Positions 1 to 11,172 are shown, numbered from the stretch's first letter. The stretch: 64,000 nt of DNA from Robiginitomaculum sp. (GCA_026982415.1 JALSHE010000058.1:1-64000), one strand, 5' to 3'. Numbers and translations: made by a program. Notes: generated from the sequence alone by a model not told the origin.

Positions 1-75
1 GCTTGGTCAGGTGGAGTTGAAGACATGTTGCCGCGTGTGCCGGATTTGGATAATTTGCGAAAGTTGTCGTCATGA
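1..75 (+). CDS. C-terminal end of a gene, probably rsmH (partial)
   Basis: Frame 1 is open from the window edge to a TGA at 73-75, giving about 24 residues ending in LPRVPDLDNLRKLSS. The stop overlaps the ftsL ATG (ATGA). In alphaproteobacteria the gene directly upstream of ftsL is rsmH (mraW), the 16S rRNA m4C1402 methyltransferase, and some of its homologues end in a Pro/Leu-rich tail of this general kind. The identification rests on position and the tight overlap; no catalytic motif is visible in so short a piece. Confidence 0.5.
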   Translation, partial: AWSGGVEDMLPRVPDLDNLRKLSS

Positions 76-428
76 GGTATCAAAATTCTCTCGTTCGCCG
101 CGCTCCAAAATGGGGGTGGATTGTGTCTATGGTCGTATTTGTTGGTCTGTTGGTTGCGCTCTATTCTATCAAAGCGCACACGCTTGCCGCAAAGGCCAAG
201 GTAGCTACATTCGAGCAAGCGCTTATATCTGAAAGACAAGCCATACAAATGCTGTCAGCTGAAATTGCCCATTTGGAAAGCCCGGAAAGGTTGCGGGTTT
301 TGTCGAGTGGGCAATTGAATTTGCAGCCAACGCCTGCTTCGCGCACAATGACTTTGGCGCAAGCCGCGCAGGTAATTGCGCAGAAGCCACTATCCGAAAC
401 AACACCAAAAACGGGTGGGGTGCAATGA
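72..428 (+). CDS. ftsL: Cell division protein FtsL
   Basis: A 118-residue bitopic protein. It has a short basic cytoplasmic N-terminus, one membrane segment at about residues 16-35 (WIVSMVVFVGLLVALYSI), then a periplasmic segment with heptad-like character (residues 40-75) and a short tail. This is the FtsL layout; FtsL pairs with FtsB and recruits FtsQ and FtsW/FtsI to the septum. Sequence conservation in the family is poor, so the call depends on architecture and on lying just before ftsI, whose start overlaps its stop by 4 bases. The coiled coil runs into the PERLRVLSSGQLNLQP stretch, typical of alphaproteobacterial FtsL. Confidence 0.88.
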   Translation: MRYQNSLVRRAPKWGWIVSMVVFVGLLVALYSIKAHTLAAKAKVATFEQALISERQAIQMLSAEIAHLESPERLRVLSSGQLNLQPTPASRTMTLAQAAQVIAQKPLSETTPKTGGVQ

Positions 429-2134
429 ACGAAACGCCCCCTCATGCTTTGCCGAACCTGTCGTCAGGTAATACATTTTTGGACGCTGCGCCGACATTGT
501 CGGTTCAGGACGAAGAAGCGCAATTTATTCGCCAAGCTCGTGTGCGCATTATCATGGGTGTGGTAATATTTTCCTTGTTTTTGCTGTTACTGATTACCCG
601 TCTGGCGGAAGTGTCTCTCTTGCGGCCATCAAAATCATTTACGCCCATGACGACAAACCAAGTCAAGACCCGTGCCGATATTGTAGACCGCAATGGTGAA
701 TTGTTGGCGACCAGTCTGGAGACATATTCGCTCTATGCGGATCCGCGTAAAGTTTGGGATGCGGTAGCTTCGACCGAGGCGATTATATCGGTTTTGCCCG
801 ACCTTGATCCGGCTATTGTCGAGGAGCGGCTGGCATCGAAAAAGTCATTTATCTGGATTAAGCGTAATTTGACGCCCAAAGAGCGGCAATTGGTGTTCTC
901 GTTGGGTCTGCCAGAGCTTGGCTTTCAAATCGAACCTAAGCGGGTTTATCCGCGCGGAAACCTTGCCGCCCATGTGCTTGGTTTTACGGATATAGATCTT
1001 AACGGTACGGCGGGTGCAGAGCGGGCATTTGACAAGCGGTTATCTGAAAAAGACGCGGCGCCCGTAAAGTTATCCATAGATATGCGTGCACAATTTGCGC
1101 TGGCCGACGAACTTGGTATGGGCATGGAGAAATACCAAGCTATGGCGGCTTCGGGTGTTGTGCTTAATATCAAAACCGGAGAAATACTGGCTATGGCATC
1201 TTTGCCAGATTTCAATCCGAACCGCTCCGGCACAGCTTTGCCCAATAATCGCCTTAACCGTGCCTCAATGCAGCTTTACGAGCTGGGTTCAACATTCAAA
1301 CCAATCACAATAGCGCTGGCGCACGAGACTGGCGTGGTGTCGGTCGGAGAGAAATTGCCTGTGCATAAACAACTGGTCATACAAAAAAAACCTATTAAAG
1401 ACGACCATCCGGTACATGTGCCGCTCGGAGTTTATGATATATTGGCCAAGTCGTCCAATCGGGGTGTGACATTATTGGCGCTAAAAGCGGGCGGTGATGC
1501 GCAGCAAGATTTGCTGAAACGGCTCGGCCTGTTTGACCGTGTACCCATGGAGCTTAAAGAAAGCGCCGCCCCCTTGGTGGCGAGTGAGTGGCAAGATATT
1601 ACAACGGCTACGGTCTCCTATGGTCACGGAATTTCTGTGACGCCTTTGGCGCTTGCGACGGCGTTGGCAACGCTTCTCAACGGCGGGCAATATATTGCGC
1701 CCACCATAGAAAAACACCAAATCGGGCAAGCCATAACTTCACACCGCGCTGTATCAAGCGCAACCTCTCAACATGTGGTTGATACCATGCGCTATGTGGT
1801 CACCGATGGTACGGGCAGAAACGCCGCCGTTGAGGGTTACGCGCTTATGGGCAAAACCGGAACGGCGGAAAAATTGATCAATGGAGAATATGTTAAAAAG
1901 CGCTTGGTAACATCATTCGTGGCGGCTTTCCCTCATAGGGATCCGCACTATCTGGTATTTATAGTTTATGATGAACCGAAAGCTTATGATGGCAGTTGGG
2001 GCTATGCCACGGCGGGTTGGAACGCGGCGAAAACCGCTGGCGCAGTGGTTGAGCGCATTGCGCCCGTCCTAGGTATTAAGAAGACCGTGAAGGTTGCAGC
2101 GCTGAGAGACGCAAAAGTGGGGGGCGGCCAATGA
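425..2134 (+). CDS. ftsI: Septal peptidoglycan transpeptidase FtsI (PBP3)
   Basis: A 569-residue class B penicillin-binding protein that cross-links septal peptidoglycan as the partner of FtsW. There is a cytoplasmic N-terminus, one membrane anchor at about residues 40-60, a PBP dimerisation domain starting near RADIVDRNGELLA, and a transpeptidase domain. The three catalytic motifs are present: S289-TFK (nucleophile serine), S343-S-N345 and K477-TG. Length is normal for FtsI. The start overlaps ftsL by 4 bases and the stop overlaps the murE ATG, so translational coupling along the cluster is likely. Confidence 0.97.
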   Translation: MNETPPHALPNLSSGNTFLDAAPTLSVQDEEAQFIRQARVRIIMGVVIFSLFLLLLITRLAEVSLLRPSKSFTPMTTNQVKTRADIVDRNGELLATSLETYSLYADPRKVWDAVASTEAIISVLPDLDPAIVEERLASKKSFIWIKRNLTPKERQLVFSLGLPELGFQIEPKRVYPRGNLAAHVLGFTDIDLNGTAGAERAFDKRLSEKDAAPVKLSIDMRAQFALADELGMGMEKYQAMAASGVVLNIKTGEILAMASLPDFNPNRSGTALPNNRLNRASMQLYELGSTFKPITIALAHETGVVSVGEKLPVHKQLVIQKKPIKDDHPVHVPLGVYDILAKSSNRGVTLLALKAGGDAQQDLLKRLGLFDRVPMELKESAAPLVASEWQDITTATVSYGHGISVTPLALATALATLLNGGQYIAPTIEKHQIGQAITSHRAVSSATSQHVVDTMRYVVTDGTGRNAAVEGYALMGKTGTAEKLINGEYVKKRLVTSFVAAFPHRDPHYLVFIVYDEPKAYDGSWGYATAGWNAAKTAGAVVERIAPVLGIKKTVKVAALRDAKVGGGQ

Positions 2135-3573
2135 TGCTCTCCGCGTTGATAGCGCCGCAAAAAATGTCTGGTTCTGATGTGGGCATTACCAACTTAACTG
2201 CGGATAGCCGGGCTGTCCGTGCGGGGAGTTTGTTTGCGGCTTTGCCCGGTACGCTTGCCGATGGTCGTGATTATATTGAAGCTGCCCTTGAGAACGGTGC
2301 ATCCGCTGTGTTGAGCTTGCCGGGGCTAGCGGGTTTGCCTGTGCCTTATATAGAGAGCGCGGAACCGCGCCAGTTATATGCGCAAATCGCGGCAAGGCTA
2401 CACCCCGGCCAGCCGGAAACAATGGTGGCAATGACCGGAACAAATGGCAAAAGCTCAACTATAGAGTTTTTGCGGCAAATATGGGAATATACAGGCAAAA
2501 ATGCGGCCTGTTTCGGGACGCTCGGCGTGACGACCAGCGAGGGCGTAGACCCGCTTAAGCACACTACGCCGGACGCGGTTGCTTTGCACCAAACTTTGCA
2601 AGGATTAGCGCAGTCGGGCATCACCCATGCGGGCATGGAGGCATCTTCTCACGGTCTACAGCAGTACCGATTGGACGGCGTCAAATTGGCGGCGGTGGGT
2701 TTCACAAATCTAACCCAAGATCATTTTGATTATCATGATACTATGGAAGATTATTTCACCGCAAAATCGCGCTTGTTCACAGAGTTAGCGTCCAAAAATA
2801 TTCAGGCAAGGGGTATTCCGGCAGTTATGAATGTCGATGGTGAATATGGTCTACGTATGGCGGACTTGGCGCAAAGCTCTGGACTGGATGTGATGCGGGT
2901 CGGCTGGGCAGGGGATGATATTCGCATAGCCGAAGTAACCCCGCGTGCATCGAGCCAGGATTTGGAACTGGTTTGGGACGGCAAGCGTATTAAAGTCGAA
3001 CTGCCATTGGCCGGAGAGTTTCAGGTTTTGAACGCAGTCAGTGCGCTCGGTCTGGCGGTGGCAACAGGCGTTTCCAAGAAAACGGCTCTGGAGGCTCTGC
3101 CGCGTTTGAGAGGCGTTGCCGGGCGTATGGAAATGGCTGGTCGCACCAAGGACGGCGCGCCCGTATTCGTGGATTTCGCCCACACACCGGACGGGCTGGA
3201 GAAACTCCTGCGCGGCGTCAGGCCGCATACTATGGGGCGGATAATCGTGGTCTTTGGTTGCGGTGGTGACCGCGATCCGGACAAGCGCCCGAAGATGGGC
3301 TGGATTGCCGAAAAGTTGGCTGATATGGTGATTGTCACAGATGATAATCCGCGTAGCGAAGTTCCGGCAGATATTCGTGCAGCCGTTATGGTAGGCTGTC
3401 CAGATGCCACCGAAATTGGCGGCAGAGCGGAAGCAATTGCGCACGGAATTTCATTGCTCGCAAAGGGTGATTGTCTGGTGATAGCGGGCAAAGGCCACGA
3501 GCAAGGGCAAGTCGTCGGCAATAAAATTATTCCGTTTAGTGATGTTGCGGTGGCACGGAGGTTTTTACCATGA
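2131..3573 (+). CDS. murE: UDP-MurNAc-tripeptide synthetase MurE
   Basis: Cytoplasmic Mur ligase, 480 residues, that adds the third stem amino acid to UDP-MurNAc-L-Ala-D-Glu using ATP. The ATP loop GTNGKSS lies at residues 103-109 and the DNPR motif at 405-408; DNPR marks enzymes that use meso-diaminopimelate, so the wall is expected to be DAP type. The central-domain motif THAGMEASSHGL and the C-terminal GKGHEQGQ are also present. Two consecutive ATGs (2131, 2134) could start it. It overlaps ftsI and murF by 4 bases each. Confidence 0.97.
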   Translation: MMLSALIAPQKMSGSDVGITNLTADSRAVRAGSLFAALPGTLADGRDYIEAALENGASAVLSLPGLAGLPVPYIESAEPRQLYAQIAARLHPGQPETMVAMTGTNGKSSTIEFLRQIWEYTGKNAACFGTLGVTTSEGVDPLKHTTPDAVALHQTLQGLAQSGITHAGMEASSHGLQQYRLDGVKLAAVGFTNLTQDHFDYHDTMEDYFTAKSRLFTELASKNIQARGIPAVMNVDGEYGLRMADLAQSSGLDVMRVGWAGDDIRIAEVTPRASSQDLELVWDGKRIKVELPLAGEFQVLNAVSALGLAVATGVSKKTALEALPRLRGVAGRMEMAGRTKDGAPVFVDFAHTPDGLEKLLRGVRPHTMGRIIVVFGCGGDRDPDKRPKMGWIAEKLADMVIVTDDNPRSEVPADIRAAVMVGCPDATEIGGRAEAIAHGISLLAKGDCLVIAGKGHEQGQVVGNKIIPFSDVAVARRFLP

Positions 3574-4949
3574 GTGCGCTTTGGACACATATTGATGCAG
3601 CAAATGCAACGGGCGGTAAAGCGGTCGGGGACTGGTCTGTGAACGGATTGTCCATAGATACGCGTTCCTTAAAGAACGGTGATTTGTTTATACCCCTCAA
3701 AGACATACGTGATGGTCACGACTTTATCCCGATGGCCTTGGAAAAGGGCGCCGGTGCTGTTATTTCTGAACACCCGATTACAGATGCACCTGCACTGATT
3801 GTCGAGGACAGTTTAAAGGCGCTGGAAGATTTAGCCATTGCGGCGCGAAAACGATCCGGAGCGACACGCATTGCCATAACGGGCAGTGTCGGCAAAACCA
3901 GCGTCAAAGAAATGATTGCCCATATTTGCCGCGCAGTCGGACAAACTCACAACTCTATCAAGTCGTTCAACAACCATTGGGGTGTGCCGTTTACATTGGC
4001 AGGCATGGCCAAAGACACCGAGTACGGCGTGTTTGAAATGGGCATGAACCATGCTGGCGAATTGGCGGCATTGACCAAGATTGTCCGCCCGAATATTGCC
4101 GTGGTTACCAAAGTCGCACCTGCACATTTGGCACACTTTAATTCGGTTGCGGACATTGCAAAAGCCAAGGCGGAAATCTTGTCTGGATTGGCGGATAGCG
4201 GTATGGCTATTTTGCCAAAGGATAGCGATTATTTTGATGTACTTCGCACGCATTGCCAAGGAGAGTGGCAATCATTTGGCTGGTGTGCGCGCGCCGATGC
4301 GCAAATACTTGTTTCGCGCCAAACCGCGCATGGGAGCGTGTCTACAATACATATTGCAGGGCGGGAATATGAAGTTAACTTGCCAATTGCCGGCGCGCAT
4401 TGGGTCGAGAATGCGGCCTGTGCTTTGCTGGCTGTCCATAGTGCAAATATAGATTTAGATAGTGCAGTTAAAGCGCTGAAAACTTTACCTAATATACAGG
4501 GTCGTGGTGAAGTTCATGCGCTGTCCATTAAAGGTAAGTCCGTCATTTTAATCGACGAAAGTTATAATGCAAATCCGGAAAGCATGGCGGCGGCCATTGC
4601 CGTCTTGGGGCTAAATATAGGCCGTAAAATTGCCGTGTTTGGGGATATGTTAGAGCTTGGCGATGGTGAGAACGCTCTCCATGCAGATTTACTTGAACCG
4701 ATACAATCCGCGAAAATTGATCAGGTTCTTACCTGTGGTGTGCGGATGAAAAACCTCTATAATGTGTTGCCAAAAGCCGTAAACGCAGGTTGGTTTTCAG
4801 GCCACAAAAAATGTCTTGCGGGTTTGTTAGAACAGGTTCAAGACGGCGATACAATTATGGTCAAAGGATCAAATGCTTCTGGTATGGGCAAACTGGTAGC
4901 GGCACTAAAAACACAACAAACAATAAAGGAATGCGCCCATGCTCTATGA
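3570..4949 (+). CDS. murF: UDP-MurNAc-tripeptide:D-Ala-D-Ala ligase MurF
   Basis: 459-residue Mur ligase that attaches the D-Ala-D-Ala dipeptide, completing the UDP-MurNAc-pentapeptide. The ATP-binding loop is GSVGKTS near residue 105, followed by the family motifs [20 protein letters not shown] and [11 protein letters not shown]. Length is normal. The start overlaps murE (ATGA) and the 3' end overlaps mraY by 11 bases. Confidence 0.97.
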   Translation: MSALWTHIDAANATGGKAVGDWSVNGLSIDTRSLKNGDLFIPLKDIRDGHDFIPMALEKGAGAVISEHPITDAPALIVEDSLKALEDLAIAARKRSGATRIAITGSVGKTSVKEMIAHICRAVGQTHNSIKSFNNHWGVPFTLAGMAKDTEYGVFEMGMNHAGELAALTKIVRPNIAVVTKVAPAHLAHFNSVADIAKAKAEILSGLADSGMAILPKDSDYFDVLRTHCQGEWQSFGWCARADAQILVSRQTAHGSVSTIHIAGREYEVNLPIAGAHWVENAACALLAVHSANIDLDSAVKALKTLPNIQGRGEVHALSIKGKSVILIDESYNANPESMAAAIAVLGLNIGRKIAVFGDMLELGDGENALHADLLEPIQSAKIDQVLTCGVRMKNLYNVLPKAVNAGWFSGHKKCLAGLLEQVQDGDTIMVKGSNASGMGKLVAALKTQQTIKECAHAL

Positions 4950-6036
4950 GTGGCTAACACAATATTCTGACGATTTCCAAGTGTTCAATTTGTTCAATTA
5001 TATCACGTTTCGCACTGGCGGGGCGATTATGACATCTATGCTCATTGCTTTCATATTCGGGCCGAAATTGATCCGGGTTTTGCGGATGAAACAGGGCAAA
5101 GGCCAGCCCATCCGCGAGGACGGCCCCGAACGCCATATCATCGAAAAGGCGGGTACGCCAACTATGGGCGGCTTGCTGATTTTGGTCTCTATAGGCATAT
5201 CGACCTTGTTATGGGGGGATTTGAGCAACCGTTATCTATGGGTGGTTTTGCTGGTGACGCTTGGTTTTGGGGCTATCGGATTTTATGATGATTATCTGAA
5301 GGTGTCGCGGCAAAACCCGAAAGGTTTCAGTGGTAAATTTAAACTGATTTTGGAGTTCGCAATAGCTGCCATCGCCGTCTATGTGGTGAGCATATCCGCA
5401 CCCGGAGAGCCGCCGCACTTTGGTACGGGGTTGGCAGTACCGTTCTTGAAGTCGACCTTGTTTAACCTCGGTATATTCTTCATCCCGTTCGGCTGTATCG
5501 TTATTGTCGGGGCATCCAATGCGGTTAATTTGACCGACGGGTTGGACGGGTTGGCTATTGTACCCGTAATGATAGCGGCTGCGAGTTTTTCTGCTATCGC
5601 CTATTTGGTCGGGCACGCGATTTATGCACCTTATTTGGGCGTGCCTTATGTACCGGGCAGCGGCGAAATTGTTATTGTGCTTGGTTCGATCATTGGGGCA
5701 GGGCTTGGCTTTCTTTGGTATAATGCGCCGCCCGCCATGATTTTTATGGGCGATACAGGTTCGCTGGCACTGGGTGGTGCGCTGGGCAGTGCGGCGGTTG
5801 TCACCAAGCACGAAATTGTCTTGGCGATTATCGGCGGGCTGTTTGTCCTCGAAGCCGTGTCGGTCATTGTGCAGGTGGCGTCGTTTAAATTGACGGGTAA
5901 GCGGGTGTTTCGCATGGCACCGATCCATCACCATTATGAGAAAAAAGGTTGGGCCGAGCCGACCATCGTTATTCGTTTTTGGATCATCGCCGTTATCTTG
6001 GCTATGATCGGGCTTTCAACACTTAAACTTAGATAG
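4939..6036 (+). CDS. mraY: Phospho-MurNAc-pentapeptide transferase MraY
   Basis: 365-residue polytopic inner-membrane enzyme that transfers phospho-MurNAc-pentapeptide to undecaprenyl phosphate, making lipid I. The family motifs are intact: GFYDDYLK (catalytic/magnesium aspartates), [24 protein letters not shown] and the cytoplasmic [11 protein letters not shown] histidine loop. About ten membrane segments are visible. The start lies inside the end of murF, an 11-base overlap that suggests coupling. A 27-base gap separates it from murD. Confidence 0.97.
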   Translation: MLYEWLTQYSDDFQVFNLFNYITFRTGGAIMTSMLIAFIFGPKLIRVLRMKQGKGQPIREDGPERHIIEKAGTPTMGGLLILVSIGISTLLWGDLSNRYLWVVLLVTLGFGAIGFYDDYLKVSRQNPKGFSGKFKLILEFAIAAIAVYVVSISAPGEPPHFGTGLAVPFLKSTLFNLGIFFIPFGCIVIVGASNAVNLTDGLDGLAIVPVMIAAASFSAIAYLVGHAIYAPYLGVPYVPGSGEIVIVLGSIIGAGLGFLWYNAPPAMIFMGDTGSLALGGALGSAAVVTKHEIVLAIIGGLFVLEAVSVIVQVASFKLTGKRVFRMAPIHHHYEKKGWAEPTIVIRFWIIAVILAMIGLSTLKLR

Positions 6037-6063
6037 AAGAACTCTGTAGGGGGAGTTATAACC

Positions 6064-7509
6064 ATGATAGAAGCTGGCACATTTAAAGGTAAAACCACCG
6101 CCGTCTTTGGCCTAGGCCGAAGCGGGATTACGGCGGCGCTGTCCCTGCAAAAAGGTGGTGCTAAGGTTTTGGCCTGGGACGATAATGAAGCCAGCCGCAA
6201 GGTTGCCGAGGATGAGGGTGTTCGTGTTGTCGATTTGCAAACAGCCGATTGGAAAACCATAGACGAATTGGTGTTGTCGCCCGGCGTCCCCCACGAATTA
6301 CCCAAAGCCCATTGGAGTGCCCAGAAAGCCAAAGCAGCGGACGTGCCGATTATTTGCGACATAGAAATCTTTGCCCGCGAGGTTATGGCGCGCGCCACGG
6401 AGCGCCGCCCCAATATCATTGCGATTACCGGAACAAATGGTAAGTCCACCACCACATCCCTCATCGGGCATATCTTGTCCGAGGCCGGTCGCGACGCGCA
6501 GGTCGGCGGTAATATCGGACGCGGTGTGCTGGATTTAGAGAGTATTTATGCGGGTGCCAATTATGTATTGGAGCTGTCGTCTTATCAGTTGGAACGCACC
6601 TTTAGTTTAAAACCCGATGCTGCGATTTTCCTGAACCTGACACCAGATCATCTGGACAGGCACGGTGATATGGCGGGTTACGAGAAAGCCAAAATGCGGG
6701 TGTTTGATAATCAGACCAAAGAGGATGCAGCTATCATAGGGGTCGACGGCCCGGAAGGCAAACGCACTTGCTCGCGCTTGCTCGCCGCTAACGGAAGACG
6801 GGTTTTACCTATATCCGGTAAGCGCTCTTTGGGGCGTGGGGTTTGCGTCATTAAAGGCAAGCTTTATTCCATCATGGACGGGCACTGCCAAATGATTGTT
6901 GATTTAAACAAGGCTATCGGTCTTGATGGTCAACATAATTGGCAAAATGCGGCGGCGGCCTATGCGGCTGTGCGGGCGATTGGCCTGAAGCCCGAAGCCA
7001 TTGGCCAAGCCATTTTGACATTCCCTGGTCTTGAACACCGCCTTGAAAATATTGGCAAAGCCGGCCCGGTCAAATATGTCAATGACAGCAAAGCCACCAA
7101 TGTGGATGCAGCGGCGCAGGCGCTGGGGACTTATGATAATATCTATTGGATTGCAGGCGGCCAAGCCAAAGACGGCGGTATCGCCGACCTCGCCCCGCAT
7201 TTTAAAAATATTACCCGGGCTTATCTTATAGGTGAGGCGGCGGGCGATTTTGAGGCTACCTTGAAAGATAACAAAGTCTCGGCGAAAGTTTCCAAAGAGC
7301 TACACATGGCGATTATGTGCGCTACCAAAGACGCGCTGGCGTCCCGTGCGCCAAACCCTGTGGTTTTGCTTTCGCCAGCTTGCGCCAGCTTTGACCAGTT
7401 CAAAAACTTTGAAATTCGTGGCGATGCATTTCGCGCTCAGGTACAAAAAATTATCGACATTTTCGAGCGCGAAAAAACGAACGCCACCCTAAATGCGGGC
7501 GCAGCATGA
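6064..7509 (+). CDS. murD: UDP-MurNAc-L-Ala:D-Glu ligase MurD
   Basis: 481-residue cytoplasmic Mur ligase that adds D-glutamate to UDP-MurNAc-L-Ala. It has an N-terminal Rossmann-like motif (FGLGRSGIT), an ATP loop GTNGKST near residue 125, LELSSYQLE and LNLTPDHLDRHG in the central domain, and the C-terminal LLSPACASFDQF motif specific to MurD. It begins after a short spacer with a GGGGG-containing ribosome-binding region about 9 bases upstream and overlaps ftsW by 4 bases. Confidence 0.96.
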   Translation: MIEAGTFKGKTTAVFGLGRSGITAALSLQKGGAKVLAWDDNEASRKVAEDEGVRVVDLQTADWKTIDELVLSPGVPHELPKAHWSAQKAKAADVPIICDIEIFAREVMARATERRPNIIAITGTNGKSTTTSLIGHILSEAGRDAQVGGNIGRGVLDLESIYAGANYVLELSSYQLERTFSLKPDAAIFLNLTPDHLDRHGDMAGYEKAKMRVFDNQTKEDAAIIGVDGPEGKRTCSRLLAANGRRVLPISGKRSLGRGVCVIKGKLYSIMDGHCQMIVDLNKAIGLDGQHNWQNAAAAYAAVRAIGLKPEAIGQAILTFPGLEHRLENIGKAGPVKYVNDSKATNVDAAAQALGTYDNIYWIAGGQAKDGGIADLAPHFKNITRAYLIGEAAGDFEATLKDNKVSAKVSKELHMAIMCATKDALASRAPNPVVLLSPACASFDQFKNFEIRGDAFRAQVQKIIDIFEREKTNATLNAGAA

Positions 7510-8639
7510 TAACGCGTTCGCGCACAAACCGTTTTGTTGTGCTGGAATGGTGGCGCAGTATTGACCGGGTTACGCTCGGTCTTTTTGTTGCATTGCTAAT
7601 CTTTGGATTGATATTGTCCATGGCGGCTAGCCCGGCGGCGGCCAATAGGCTTGGTTATAATAATCCGTTTTTCTTTTTGAAACGTCAAAGTTTTTTTGTG
7701 CTTATGGGGTTGGCTGGGGCGGTATTTGTATCCATGCTTCCCCTAACCAATGCGCGGCGTATCGGAGTATTGGCGCTATTGGGCGCGATTGCCGTGATGG
7801 TGGTGCTGCCAGAGCTTGGCCACAAAGTCAAAGGGGCGACGCGCTGGATACGGGTCGGACCGTTGTCCTTGCAGCCTTCGGAATTTGCCAAACCGGGCTT
7901 TATCGTCTTTGCCGCATGGATGTTTTCCGTGCGCAAACGAAGCCCTGAATTCCCGGGTGTTGCGATTTTATTTCTGGTCTATGCCGTGTTGATATTCCTC
8001 TTGATAGGCCAACCGGATTTTGGCCAGTCATTCTTGCTAACCTTGTGTTTTGGCGCGGTGTTTTTCTTTGCTGGCTTGTCGATTAGGTGGCTCGGTATTT
8101 TAGCCGGGCTGTCAATAGTTGGCGGTTTGGCAGCTTTTAAATTTTTGCCTCATGTTAATGACCGCATAAGTCGGTTTTTAAACCCCGAGGGTTCCGACAC
8201 ATACCAGACGGACAAGGCGCTGGAAGCTATTGCTAACGGCGGATTATTTGGGCGCGGGCCGGGTGAGGGGTATATTAAAAACCAACTGCCCGATGCCCAT
8301 ACAGATTTTATTTTTGCTGTGGCGGTGGAAGAATTTGGTTTTTTGCTATCGGCAGGACTAATCTTGTTAATCGCCGCATTCGTTGCGCGGAGTTTCAGAA
8401 ATGCTCTGCACCTTAATGATTATTTTTCTCAATTGGTCGTGGCAGGGCTTGCGACTATGATTGGTTTGCAAACAATGATCAATTTGGCGGTAAACCTGAA
8501 TATGGCGCCGCCAAAAGGCATGACATTACCGTTTATTTCTTACGGTGGTTCGTCCATGTTGGCCCTGTGTTTTTCCGCCGGTTTGATTCTCGCATTTTCG
8601 CGTAAACGACCCGGTGCTTATGGGTTTGGCGTGATATGA
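7506..8639 (+). CDS. ftsW: Septal peptidoglycan glycosyltransferase FtsW
   Basis: 377-residue SEDS-family membrane protein with about ten transmembrane segments, the polymerase that works with FtsI at the division site. Family signatures include LGHKVKGATRWIRVGPLSLQPSE, the periplasmic loop GRGPGEGYIKNQLPDAHTDFIFAVAVEEFG and the C-terminal GMTLPFISYGGSS. Position between murD and murG is the usual one and separates it from RodA. It overlaps both neighbours by 4 bases. Confidence 0.96.
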   Translation: MITRSRTNRFVVLEWWRSIDRVTLGLFVALLIFGLILSMAASPAAANRLGYNNPFFFLKRQSFFVLMGLAGAVFVSMLPLTNARRIGVLALLGAIAVMVVLPELGHKVKGATRWIRVGPLSLQPSEFAKPGFIVFAAWMFSVRKRSPEFPGVAILFLVYAVLIFLLIGQPDFGQSFLLTLCFGAVFFFAGLSIRWLGILAGLSIVGGLAAFKFLPHVNDRISRFLNPEGSDTYQTDKALEAIANGGLFGRGPGEGYIKNQLPDAHTDFIFAVAVEEFGFLLSAGLILLIAAFVARSFRNALHLNDYFSQLVVAGLATMIGLQTMINLAVNLNMAPPKGMTLPFISYGGSSMLALCFSAGLILAFSRKRPGAYGFGVI

Positions 8640-9733
8640 CAAAGCGGATACTATTGGCGGCGGGCGGTACGGGCGGACATATGTTCCCGGCGCAAGCGCT
8701 GGCGGAAAACCTTAAGAAACAAGGATGGGAAATCGCCCTGATGACCGATGCACGCGGTCGTAAACATGCTGGTAATATTCCGGCAGGTCAGATCATCGAG
8801 GTCGAGGCGGCCAGTATTTCACCGCGCCGTCCCATTCGCGCACTTGGTGGTGCCATAAAATTAATGCGCGGTGTCAAAACCGCCAAAGCGTTTATCAAGG
8901 ACTGGCAGCCCAATATCGTCGTTGGCTTTGGTGGCTACCCGGCTTTCCCGGCCATGAAAGCGGCGCAAGGCTTGGGCGTACCGACAATCTTGCATGAGCA
9001 AAACGCCGTGCTTGGCCGTGTCAACCGTGTGTTCGCGGCCAAGGCTAATATGGTGGTGTCGGGATTTGAGGTACTGGAGAAACTGCCAGCAGGTGCTAAT
9101 TGGAAAGTGCTAGGAAACCCACTACGCGGGGCAGTGGCGAAAGCCAGCGCGCGGACATATGCCCCACCGAAACACACTATCAACTTACTAATCGTTGGTG
9201 GTTCCCTAGGAGCGCGGTTACTCAGTGAAACAGTGCCACAAGCAATAGCACTCCTGCCGGATGATTTACGTGCGCGTTTGTCCGTTGTCCAGCAAACCCG
9301 CAAAGAGAGCCTAGATTTTGCCAAAGGCATTTACGACAAAGCAGGCGTCGAAGCTGTCTGCGCGCCTTTTTTCACAGATATAGAAACCCATCTTGCCAAA
9401 GCCCATTTTGTGATAGCGCGGGCAGGGGCATCTAGCGTGTCGGAAATAGCAGCTATGGGGCTGCCGTCTTTACTCGTCCCATTGAAAATAGCTATGGACG
9501 ACCACCAGAGCATAAATGCTCTTTCCCTAAAAAAACTAGATGCTGCCCATATTTTGCCTGAATTGGAGTTTACGCCGGAGATAGTTAAATCTATTCTCAC
9601 GGAGAAATTAAATGATTCGTCCTGGCTTAAAACCGCTTCCGAGGCAGCCCTTAGTGCCGCCAAGCCCGAAGCCACAGCTGATTTGGCCCAGTGTGTCGAA
9701 ACAGTGCGCGTCATCCAAACAGCAACTGAGTAA
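8636..9733 (+). CDS. murG: Lipid II synthase MurG
   Basis: 365-residue GT28 glycosyltransferase at the inner face of the cytoplasmic membrane that transfers GlcNAc from UDP-GlcNAc to lipid I. The glycine-rich lipid-I side motif [15 protein letters not shown] is at residues 9-24; [21 protein letters not shown] and the nucleotide-sugar motif [22 protein letters not shown] follow. Length is normal. The start overlaps the ftsW stop by 4 bases. Confidence 0.97.
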   Translation: MTKRILLAAGGTGGHMFPAQALAENLKKQGWEIALMTDARGRKHAGNIPAGQIIEVEAASISPRRPIRALGGAIKLMRGVKTAKAFIKDWQPNIVVGFGGYPAFPAMKAAQGLGVPTILHEQNAVLGRVNRVFAAKANMVVSGFEVLEKLPAGANWKVLGNPLRGAVAKASARTYAPPKHTINLLIVGGSLGARLLSETVPQAIALLPDDLRARLSVVQQTRKESLDFAKGIYDKAGVEAVCAPFFTDIETHLAKAHFVIARAGASSVSEIAAMGLPSLLVPLKIAMDDHQSINALSLKKLDAAHILPELEFTPEIVKSILTEKLNDSSWLKTASEAALSAAKPEATADLAQCVETVRVIQTATE

Positions 9734-9746
9734 CGGAACACCAAAT

Positions 9747-11171
9747 ATGCAAACGCAAATGCCATTCGAAACTGGCCCCATACATTTTGTCGGCATAGGC
9801 GGCATTGGTATGAGCGGTATTGCCGAGGTGATGCTCAATCTTGGTTATCAGGTGCAGGGCTCGGATATACGCGAAAGCGATATTGTCAAACGGCTCAGGC
9901 GGTTAGGCGCAACGATATATATGGGCCAAAAGGCTGAACAGGTTCACGGGGCAGGAGCCATAGTTGTATCCACAGCTATTCCGCAAGATAATGTGGAAAT
10001 GGTTGAGGCTAGATCTATGGCCATCCCAGTGGTGCGCCGCGCCGAAATGCTTGCCGAATTGATGCGGCTTAAATGGGCGGTAGCAGTTGGCGGCACCCAC
10101 GGCAAGACAACCACCACATCTATGGTGGCGGCGCTGCTCGACGGCGGAGGGCTTGACCCGACAGTGATTAACGGCGGCATTATCAATGCTTATGGTGCTA
10201 ATGCCAAGCTCGGCGAAGGCAAATGGATGGTGGTAGAAGCCGACGAAAGTGACGGCTCGTTCTTAAAACTGTTCCCGACTGTGGCCATCGTAACCAATAT
10301 CGACCCGGAGCATATGGAGCATTATGGTGATTTTGATAATCTGAGAGCAGCTTTTGATAAATTTATAGAAAATTTGCCGTTTTACGGCTTCGCGGTTCTA
10401 TGTATCGACCACCCCGAAGTGCAAGCTTTGGTCAGTCGGGTTACAGACCGCAAAGTCGTAACTTACGGCTTTAGCCCGCAAGCCGATGTGCGCATAGAAA
10501 ACTTGCATTTCGAAAATGGTGGTGCCGTATTTGATGTGGTGTTTCGCTCACGCCCCAATAAAGGGCGTGAAGACGAAGTGCGCTGGGATGATTTGACGCT
10601 TCCTATGGCTGGTGATCATAATGCGCAAAATGCACTGGCGGCGATTGCGGTTGCCTATGAATTAGGCTTAAATGAAGAGCAAGTTCGCGCGGGTCTCAAA
10701 GGTTTTGCAGGTGTCAAACGCCGCTTTACCCATGTTGGTAATTGGAACGGCGCTACAATCATTGATGATTATGGTCATCATCCGGTGGAAATTGCAGCAG
10801 TACTAAAAGCCGCCCGTCAAGTGTGTGACGGTAAAATCCACGCGGTTGTCCAACCCCACAGATATTCCCGCTTGCAAGACTTGTTCGATGAATTTTGCAC
10901 TTGTTTTAACGATGCAGATGCAGTTTATGTCACCGATGTTTTTGCTGCGGGCGAAACGCCAATCGATGGTGTGAGCGGTGACGCTCTTGTCGAGGGGTTG
11001 GCGCGACATGGTCACCGTAGTGCCGCAAGCGTCACACGCGAAACCTTAGCTTCGTCTTTAAGGCCAAATATTGAGCCAGGTGATTACGTTGTTTGCCTCG
11101 GTGCTGGCGACATCACATATTGGGCAGCAGAACTGGCCGAAAAACTTGGCGTGAAAAGGAAACAAGCTTAG
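9747..11171 (+). CDS. murC: UDP-MurNAc:L-Ala ligase MurC
   Basis: 474-residue Mur ligase that adds the first stem amino acid, L-alanine, to UDP-MurNAc. The N-terminal UDP-binding motif [18 protein letters not shown], the ATP loop [25 protein letters not shown] and [10 protein letters not shown] are all present. The track ORF opens at 9612 inside murG; I place the start at the ATG at 9747 because the MurC domain begins a dozen residues later and the upstream extension is only murG read in another frame. A weak GGAA lies about 8 bases upstream. Confidence 0.95.
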   Translation: MQTQMPFETGPIHFVGIGGIGMSGIAEVMLNLGYQVQGSDIRESDIVKRLRRLGATIYMGQKAEQVHGAGAIVVSTAIPQDNVEMVEARSMAIPVVRRAEMLAELMRLKWAVAVGGTHGKTTTTSMVAALLDGGGLDPTVINGGIINAYGANAKLGEGKWMVVEADESDGSFLKLFPTVAIVTNIDPEHMEHYGDFDNLRAAFDKFIENLPFYGFAVLCIDHPEVQALVSRVTDRKVVTYGFSPQADVRIENLHFENGGAVFDVVFRSRPNKGREDEVRWDDLTLPMAGDHNAQNALAAIAVAYELGLNEEQVRAGLKGFAGVKRRFTHVGNWNGATIIDDYGHHPVEIAAVLKAARQVCDGKIHAVVQPHRYSRLQDLFDEFCTCFNDADAVYVTDVFAAGETPIDGVSGDALVEGLARHGHRSAASVTRETLASSLRPNIEPGDYVVCLGAGDITYWAAELAEKLGVKRKQA

Positions 11172-11172
11172 T

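Noticed and set aside
9612-9746. 45-residue N-terminal extension of MurC in the ORF track
   Set aside because: It is the end of murG read in another frame; the MurC fold starts at the ATG at 9747.
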